DNA of 64,000 bases from Aspidapion aeneum (taxonomy: Eukaryota; Arthropoda; Insecta; Coleoptera; Brentidae). The stretch is taken from positions 67,555,583 to 67,619,582 of the forward strand of contig OY755046.1 in assembly GCA_963576565.1 (NCBI GenBank), read 5' to 3'. The notes beneath the pieces are model-generated. The model saw only the letters and a program-made list of their open reading frames with translations. It made no database searches and was not told where the DNA came from. Shown piece by piece: positions 57,831-64,000 of the stretch (the stretch's first letter is position 1; every line of letters begins with the position of its first letter). The translations under genes were made by a program, and so were the position numbers.

Positions 57831-60345
57831 ACCCATATAGCACAATCACGTGTTTAACACGTAAAAAAAGCGTGAGAAAAAAAAAACGTTGATTTTAAAA
57901 GCTGCTAGAAAAAAACGTTTATTTCATATATGAAAACAAGCTTAATAGGTCATACATTAACGTTATAAAAAATAACGTTGCTAAAAACTGCGTTGTAATA
58001 ACGCCATTATCAAATTAAAACAGCACTGTTTTTAAGTTAGTTTCAAGTGATTTTTATCAACGTTAAAATCACATTAGATTCACGCCTTTTCTACACGAAT
58101 TTTAAAACGCGACTTGCATGGCTTTTCTGCCGTATAATTTTGAGATTTTACTAGTAGCAGCGCCACCTATTGTCGGCATTTTTCACTTTGACGAAATCAA
58201 TCAGGCAGTGCTTTGTCCTCTAAACTCCAGAAACCTGTTAAGAAACTGATCCCTGATCCTTTACAATCACGACGCATCAGTCATTTAACCTGATAAATAC
58301 TCTGTGAAAGTGTTTACTGTTAATAAATCTTGTTTAGCTTTTAAAAAAAACGTAATGTATATAGATAGATAATTTGTCTTGCCTTGAGCGCCATCTTTAC
58401 AATTTTCTTGAAGTCTTAAACTAGTGAACTTTTATAACTTCATTTCGCGTCTCTTTTAAGTTAAAAAAATGTTATTAAAAAAACGTAACCAGAAAAGACG
58501 CAGAAAGTTAGTAGGTTTTAGAAGTCTTAATCTAGTGGCGTTTTAGAACATGTTGTGGAGGACTTTTTAAGAGTGAATTTGGTACATGAAAATAACGAGG
58601 GTAAAAAACACGTTATATACACAGCACCAGAAACTTCAGCAAAAAGTGGATTTTTATAGCTTGATTTCCCTTGTTTTTAAGTTATCTTTAAGCATGTAGA
58701 TTTAACAAAATAAATTTTACATGGTATGAGGTTGTTTTCAAGTAAAAAAAAACTTTGTTACTTTTGTCCACGTTAATTTAATGTTGATGTGATTTTTGTG
58801 CTATGTGGGCAATGTAAAAGAATTATTTAAATTTCTTTTGTTTTCTACTTTTTTGACAAAAACACCCTGTATAATATAAATACTTACCAGAAAAACAAGT
58901 TTATTTTAGCAGAGTAACTTGCATGTTGCATCCATATAGAATCGAACAAGCAGAAACATTTTTAATATTTTTCCATATTTCCATATTTCCAAGAGGAAAG
59001 ATCAAGGACGTACTTGGCCGCAGGATCGTAGGAAAGCGTCTTTTCGTTAAAACTGCACTGTCAAGACTTTCCATTTAAACCGCACCAGCTGCAAAACCTT
59101 GGAAATATAGTTTATTGTCTCAACTTCCATGGAGATCAAATATAATGAAACAGTTTTCCACATTTTCATTGCACCTGTGCACCTATGTTTATTATTGTTT
59201 TACGTTGTCATTTATATCAAAAGCCGTTTTAAGACGTCCTAGAAAAATTTCGTAGGGACTTATTGGAATAAAGCCACAGATTACTAACCACAGAAATAGA
59301 TTGGACACCCCCATGTTAAACTCTTAATACAATTAATGGCTAGGGTCACTGCATCCTGGAAGCCTGGCGTCTCCATGGGTAGCGACAAGCCCACGTGACC
59401 TGCCTCGGAATTTCCATGGGCGACTCGTCAACTTACCTCGGAATAATTAGAGTACCTACACGCAATTTTTATACAATATGGTAAATTAACCTCGGAATTT
59501 TTAGAGTACCTACAATTTTTGTAGAAGTTTGTAAAGCGATCTCAGAATTTTTAGAGTACCTACAGTATGTAAAATATTTTTAAAAAAATTAAAGACCATA
59601 CTTATATTTTAAGTTTTTGACCAACTTTTTATTTTTATAATATAAATTAATACAAAAAATACTACAACAATTTAATGCATACACTTTTACTATTAGATAT
59701 AATAGTAGTTATAGTACTTTCCTACAATCATAAAAAATATAATTTCTGTGGGGTTACTCTAAATTTTGCCTCTTTTGTAAATTTTTTATAGTTTCTAAAG
59801 TAATTTCTGTGGTTCTGCCGTGCTTCCAATCAAGTAGAATTTGTGCAAAAACATGATTTTTTGAAAAATATTCCAAAACTTTTATTTTTGTATTTTACAT
59901 CGATCAGTAAGTCTATTTGGTTTTAAAATAACATACAGTGTCTTTACAGTTCTTGTTCTTTAGATTTGGAATTATAACATTTAACGGCATTGTTAGAGAT
60001 ACATTACTTAAATATTAAATCAAGTAAAAAAAACTTCAAACCTATCGAGACTTCGAGCCTTAAGGTAAACCTGGACGATCACTCTAAAGTAGGAATGTTC
60101 AGGAAGCCAGAATAGTTTTTAATGGTACCTTTAGGTGTAGAAAAAGCGTGAATCTAATGTGATTTTAACGTTATTACAACGCAGTTTTGAGCAACGTTAT
60201 TTTTATAACGTTAATAAATGACCTATTAAGCTTGTTTTCATATATGAAATAAACGTTTTTTTCTAACAGCTTTTAAAATCAACGTTTTTTTTTCTCACGC
60301 CTTTTTTACGTGTTAAACACGTGATTGGGCTATGTGGGACATAGT
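57831..60345. mobile_element. Inverted-repeat element(s) with about 180-bp arms, 2.5 kb overall
   Basis: The left arm (57831-58095) begins CATATAGCACAATCACGTGTTTAACACG and runs through AAAACGTTGATTTTAAAAGC and TCATATATGAAAACAAGCTTA. The mirror lies at 60140-60345. A further end of the same type, TTTTTGTGCTATGTGGG, lies at about 58793-58809, so a 0.98-kb element (57831-58808) may be nested in or duplicated within the larger unit. No coding capacity. Confidence 0.65.
59400..59575. repeat. Tandem repeat, 4 diverged copies
   Basis: CTCGGAAT..TTAGAGTACCTACA recurs at about 59403 (short), 59439, 59490 and 59541, roughly 50 bases apart. Confidence 0.7.
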
Positions 60346-60956
60346 ACATGGCTAAAATTACGTCCCTACGACGTACACATATATGGACGTCCAAAAATGT
60401 ACGTACTATGTACGTATAGTACATCACAGAATTACCTACTATGTACGTACATAGTACGTACTTGTGCTGTCTGGGTAGAGAGTGTGAAACCAAACGGCAC
60501 CAACCGAAACATATTTTCGAAAAATGTGTTATTCTCACCTTTTTCAATTGATAGCAAACCTGTGATTTGAAGACAATGTTTTGGAGGAACAAGGTCAGAG
60601 AGTGTCTGTACCGGTAAGAATACGTTTGCGATCAATTGAGAAAGGTTAGGAAAACACCGATTGATCGCAAATTTTTGTTTCAAAGAAATTTCTGTTCGAA
60701 AAAACCGAGGAAAATGTTTTCGAACAAAGTTCCGCGACCCGTCGTGTTGCTACACAAAAAAAATACCTAGAGATGATACAAAAAAAATTTTTAGGCCTTG
60801 AATTTTTAGAATGTTGATTTTTTTACCTTCCTAGCCCCTGCAATAATGGCTAGACAAGGTATTGCTTTCGAAGAAAAAAAATGTTTTTGAGATGACACCG
60901 AAAATGTGTTTATTTGGGTGTATTTTGACTTATCTTCGCAATATCGTCGTGACGCC
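60346..60956. repeat. Palindrome-rich stretch
   Basis: 60390-60465 is full of TACGTAC and CATAGTACG palindromes (ACGTACTATGTACGTA, TATGTACGTACATAGTACGT). At 60525-60680, CAATTGATAGCAAAC / GTTTGCGATCAATTG words are inverted. Probably small MITEs. No gene. Confidence 0.5.
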
Positions 60957-61005
60957 TGTGTGTGTGTCTGTGTATGTGCGTGTATGTGTTTGTGTGTGTG
61001 TGCGT

Positions 61006-61039
<34 letters not shown>

Positions 61040-61056
61040 TGTGTGTGTGTGCCTCT
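60957..61056. repeat. (TG)n-rich microsatellite
   Basis: Imperfect TG/TGTG repeats with CTG, CG and AT interruptions. Confidence 0.9.
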
Positions 61057-61104
61057 GTGTCTATAGTAAAGCCTTTTTTTACAATCATTACAGTATAGCT
61101 ACTT

Positions 61105-61370
61105 TCGATTTTGGACCTTTTGATTTCAATCTTTTGTTTTTCGATCTTTTGTATTTTCGACCTTTTTTCGACCTTTTGTACTTTCGACCTTTTGTACTGT
61201 CGACCTTTTCTATTTTCGATCTTTTGTACTTTCGACCTTGTGTGTTTTTGACCTTTTGAAGTTTTGGCCTTTTGTTTTTCGACCTTTTGTAGTTTCGACC
61301 TTATGTTTTCGACCTTTTGTACTTTCGACCTTTCGTGTCTTTGATATTTTGTTCTTTCGACGTTTTCTTC
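61105..61370. repeat. Pyrimidine-rich minisatellite
   Basis: About 17 degenerate copies of a roughly 15-base unit TTTTGTACTTTCGACC and variants. All pyrimidine-rich on the plus strand, so triplex-prone in principle. Confidence 0.85.
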
Positions 61371-63035
61371 GACACCCGCTTCTGTCTGGACACCGTAATA
61401 AAATAATAGTAGGTATATGCTGTGTTTACTTTTAATTCCGCAGCAAGATTAAGCCCCACCGGAAGCTATAATTTGTTAAGTGATTAAAAGGGACTTTAAT
61501 GCCAATGTTTATATACTAAAAATATTAATAATCATAAAATAAATAAATATTAAACCACTTACTCCGGTACTCTAGTTTTAGCATGTCAACCCCCGGTATA
61601 TAATAATACAGCGGGCAGTGATAGTTTTCATTTTTTTGGTGAGCTTTGGGCGCGTTGCTATGGTAGATACTAAACAAAAGTCAGTCAGACGCTAACAAAA
61701 TGTGCAAAAAATAATATTTATTTCATAACAAACAAAATAAGAACAAGTTTGAATTAAATTTCTTAAAGATGGAACAAACAAGGGGCCAAAGAATAATTCC
61801 TACTTTGAGATGGACATTGAAAAGGCCGCCAAAGAAAGCTTTCAGAGTACCGAAAATGATGCAATAAAAAGAATGTCAAAAATTTAACCGAAAAGGTATT
61901 CCTGTTTTTTATCCTGGAGAAGTCTAGAAAGTTAAATGCTTCCTTTATATGAAAGCTATGCCAAAGGACACAATAATAATCGAAACCAACCAAGTCATCA
62001 GCAAAGTACAGTAAACTTTTGCCAAGCTGGAAGCAACAGAATAACCGTTATCGTGTATCATGATAGCTTTTTGTTTTTTGCATATTAATAAAATAAAATG
62101 ATCCAAAAAACCTATAATTTTTCCTTTATAGTTTTAAAGAAATTACTTTTAATCACCTAAGTCCATGAAAAAAGGGATTAAACGTACACTTTTATGCCCT
62201 AGAATAAATCCAACAATAGTTTTCTATATTTTTATAAAACATGTCAAATAATTTTTGGTTTTTTGCGCTGTGTGAAAAAATATTGAAATCATAAAAAACA
62301 TCGTTTTTATTCGACAATCTGAAAAGCATTATTTAAATGGTTTGTTTATTTGGACAGTCTAAATATATATACCGAGTGTGACGGACAGTTATTTACGTAA
62401 CATTTGTAAACCATTTTATTTTTTTAAATACAAAAAAAGCTACGCTCCTGACAGTGTCAGATTCGTCATATAACCAAAAATATTTAGCTGTCGTGTCGCT
62501 ACCCAAAGAAGACACTACGTCTTCGTGATGCAGTGACCCTATTAATGGCATTTGAACAGCGCCATCCCATAGCTGTCTGTTTGAACTAATTTTTGCGCTC
62601 TGCGCCTTGTATATTATTATACAGGTCAGTTAGTCTTTTTTTTGTTGAAATTCTTTTAAATTTGAAGGAAGTTCACGAGGTATAAAGTCTTAACAAAAAG
62701 TTTCAGTTTGTTTTTTGAAAGATAATAAAATTAAGTCAAAATTTTGCATAATAGAATAACAGTTTATTTTAATCATAATTTATATTAGTATGAATACATT
62801 AAAAATCAGTAACTATTACACTTACACCGAACCGAACCGTAACACAACAAGCACCTCTCATTCTAAACCTTTTTTGAGAGAAGTCATCGCTCTGCTCTGC
62901 AAGATTTCACTTTTTCTGCTGGGATAGCGCCATCGCGACGCTGTCGTCCTGAAGTAAAAATACGGGGTGTAGCGCTAAAAATATTTGGCGGGAAAGCCGA
63001 TTTGTCATTACTATTTTTTAATTGGTGTACTGTGA
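61371..63035. other. Long stretch without recognisable genes
   Basis: AT-rich. 62508-62560 echoes 59337-59350 (GCAGTGACCCTA / TAGGGTCACTGC), which may be the two ends of a larger inverted-repeat element. No supported ORF. Confidence 0.4.
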
Positions 63036-63297
63036 ATAAAGCCATGCAATAATAGTGTCAGTCCGTATTTTGACAGTTTTGCATTGGAATATGACAGCTA
63101 ATCTTTCAACATAAAGAATTTGTTTACTATACGAACCGAAATAAATACTGACGACTTTAATTACACATAAGTAAACGACTTGGTTTTAAAGTTGACATTG
63201 GTATGTCAATTTCGAAATATGTCAGCCTGCACTGTAAATCTGTCAAAATACTGCCTGACACTATTATTGCATGGCTTTATTTCAATAAGTCCCTAGA
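63036..63297. mobile_element. Palindromic MITE, relative of 10515-10800
   Basis: AATAAAGCCATGCAATAATAGTGTCAG on the left mirrors CTGACACTATTATTGCATGGCTTTATT on the right. The right end finishes TAAGTCCCTAG, like the GGTCCCT end of the 10515 copy. Confidence 0.75.
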
Positions 63298-63319
63298 AAC
63301 TAGTCTTGTCTTCTTAAAA

Positions 63320-63610
63320 TGCTAGGAACCACGGATTATGAAAATGAATGCACTTTTGCATGCGCTCAAGCCAGTTGTTAAAGCGGCAATTTCACTCGTT
63401 TGTTGGTATTGTCAAAATTGCATTCTTGAAGGCGTCGATTGCTTCCTCTGGCGACTAAAATGTTTGACCATCCAGCCCTTTCTTGATTTTCGGAAAAGTA
63501 TAGAAATCGTTGGGACTTATTGAGGATGGTCCAAAAATTAGACGTTTTGCTGTTTTGTGTTTGTGCGAACTTGTATTGTCTTGGTGGATGATTCGTCGTT
63601 CCTTTACATA
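63320..63610 (-). pseudogene. Mariner transposase C-terminal remnant
   Basis: The minus-strand codons read SSHKHKTAKRLIFGPSS, then SPNDFYTFPKIKKGLDGQTF, a stop, SPEEAIDAFKNAILTIPTNE, a stop (Trp to TGA), and NCRFNNWLERMQKCIHFHN, ending near 63320. The PNDF segment carries the third catalytic Asp of mariner (D34D) transposases, and the PEEAIDAFK and NWLERMQKCI blocks match the family's C-terminus. At least two stops and one frame change are present, and no N-terminal helix-turn-helix or terminal repeat is seen nearby. Long dead. Confidence 0.8.
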
Positions 63611-63699
63611 TTTTCTTAGAATATAAGTAGGTACTGTTTGAGTTAAAGGCTAATGAGGAAAAGATCCAAATAGCGGCGCTATTTTGACAATATTTTTTT

Positions 63700-64000
63700 T
63701 TTATTTAGTCGGTTTAGAACGTTTTTCTGCGTTGTCCGACGCCTATTCTCCACCTCCTTCGATCCTGACAATCATCTTCTGTCAGATTTTTTTGATTCAT
63801 TGATCTTTGGATTGACTGTTGCCATTCTAATTTAGGACGCCCTCTTTTTCTGCGCCCTATTGGTTGCCATTCTAGGACCTGCTTTGGTAATCTTTCGTCG
63901 TTCATCCGTTATACATGGCCGTACCATATCAGTTGTCTTTTAGTGATGTCATCCGTTATGCTTCCTTCGATTCCCATTCTTTCTTTTATGATCTTATTTC
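63700..64000 (-). pseudogene. LINE reverse transcriptase C-terminal tail, running off the window
   Basis: The minus-strand frame reads ITKRQLIWYGHV, a stop in place of Gln, RMNDERLPKQVLEWQPIGRR, KRGRPKLEWQQSIQRSMNQK and a basic end RRRWRIGVGQRRKTF with TAG at 63714-63716. It is related to copies A and B (WYGHVQRMNDERLPKQ) but belongs to a different subfamily. The upstream part continues beyond the window. Confidence 0.8.

Noticed and set aside
60906..61435. Two plus-strand ORFs rich in Val-Cys and Phe-Asp-Leu
   Set aside because: They come from the (TG)n and pyrimidine-rich minisatellite tracts.

Overview
The window is AT-rich eukaryotic DNA, almost certainly from an insect (a beetle is my weak guess). 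Reasons: spliceosomal introns with GTAAGT/GTGAGT donors and pyrimidine-rich acceptors, RTE-type LINE fragments, a BEL/Pao retrotransposon, hAT, pogo and mariner DNA transposons, a tRNA-derived SINE, and many short inverted-repeat elements. There is no bacterial gene organisation. Nearly all of the DNA is transposon or satellite sequence lying in long introns.

Host gene. Thin traces of one plus-strand gene cross the first 38 kb. Five candidate internal exons lie at 5131-5259, 7881-8036, 8714-8835, 19545-19625 and 37409-37850, with a probable alternative first exon at 33870-34066. All five internal exons are entered in the same codon phase (one base completes a split codon), and four candidate upstream exons leave in the matching phase, so they can be joined in frame. 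The product reads as a Ser/Pro/Asn-rich and then Lys/Arg-rich low-order region. I do not recognise the protein. The 122-base exon at 8714 is the exception: it leaves in a different phase and cannot be read into the 19545 exon without an early stop.

Layout. 1-8 kb: an inverted-repeat element, three LINE fragments, a 169-bp satellite and two exons. 8-17 kb: an exon, a foldback element with minisatellite arms, palindromic MITEs, and one LINE split by a 1.17-kb hAT element (perfect 8-bp target duplication) and by a 2.5-kb inverted-repeat element. 17-25 kb: hAT MITEs, one with a perfect 8-bp duplication, a tRNA-Gly-like SINE, hairpins and an exon. 25-37 kb: two large foldback elements ending in TACAGGGTGTCCC, a 1.1-kb (CTGT)n array inside a Helentron-like repeat, a LINE fragment and the alternative first exon. 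37.4-47.1 kb: the largest exon, then a 2403-bp unit repeated in tandem (three near-identical units and a diverged partial fourth), each unit carrying modular inverted repeats and a pogo-like element. 47.4-57.2 kb: an old terminal-inverted-repeat transposon split by a full-length, recently inserted BEL/Pao element. This has indistinguishable 475-bp LTRs and a 5-bp target duplication, but carries a gag/pol frame break and an in-frame stop. 57-64 kb: more inverted-repeat elements, simple repeats, a mariner transposase remnant and a LINE tail running off the edge.

Nothing here works as an operon. The biological unit is one host gene whose introns have repeatedly been targets for nested mobile elements. 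All identity and divergence statements come from reading by eye, with no alignment or database search.
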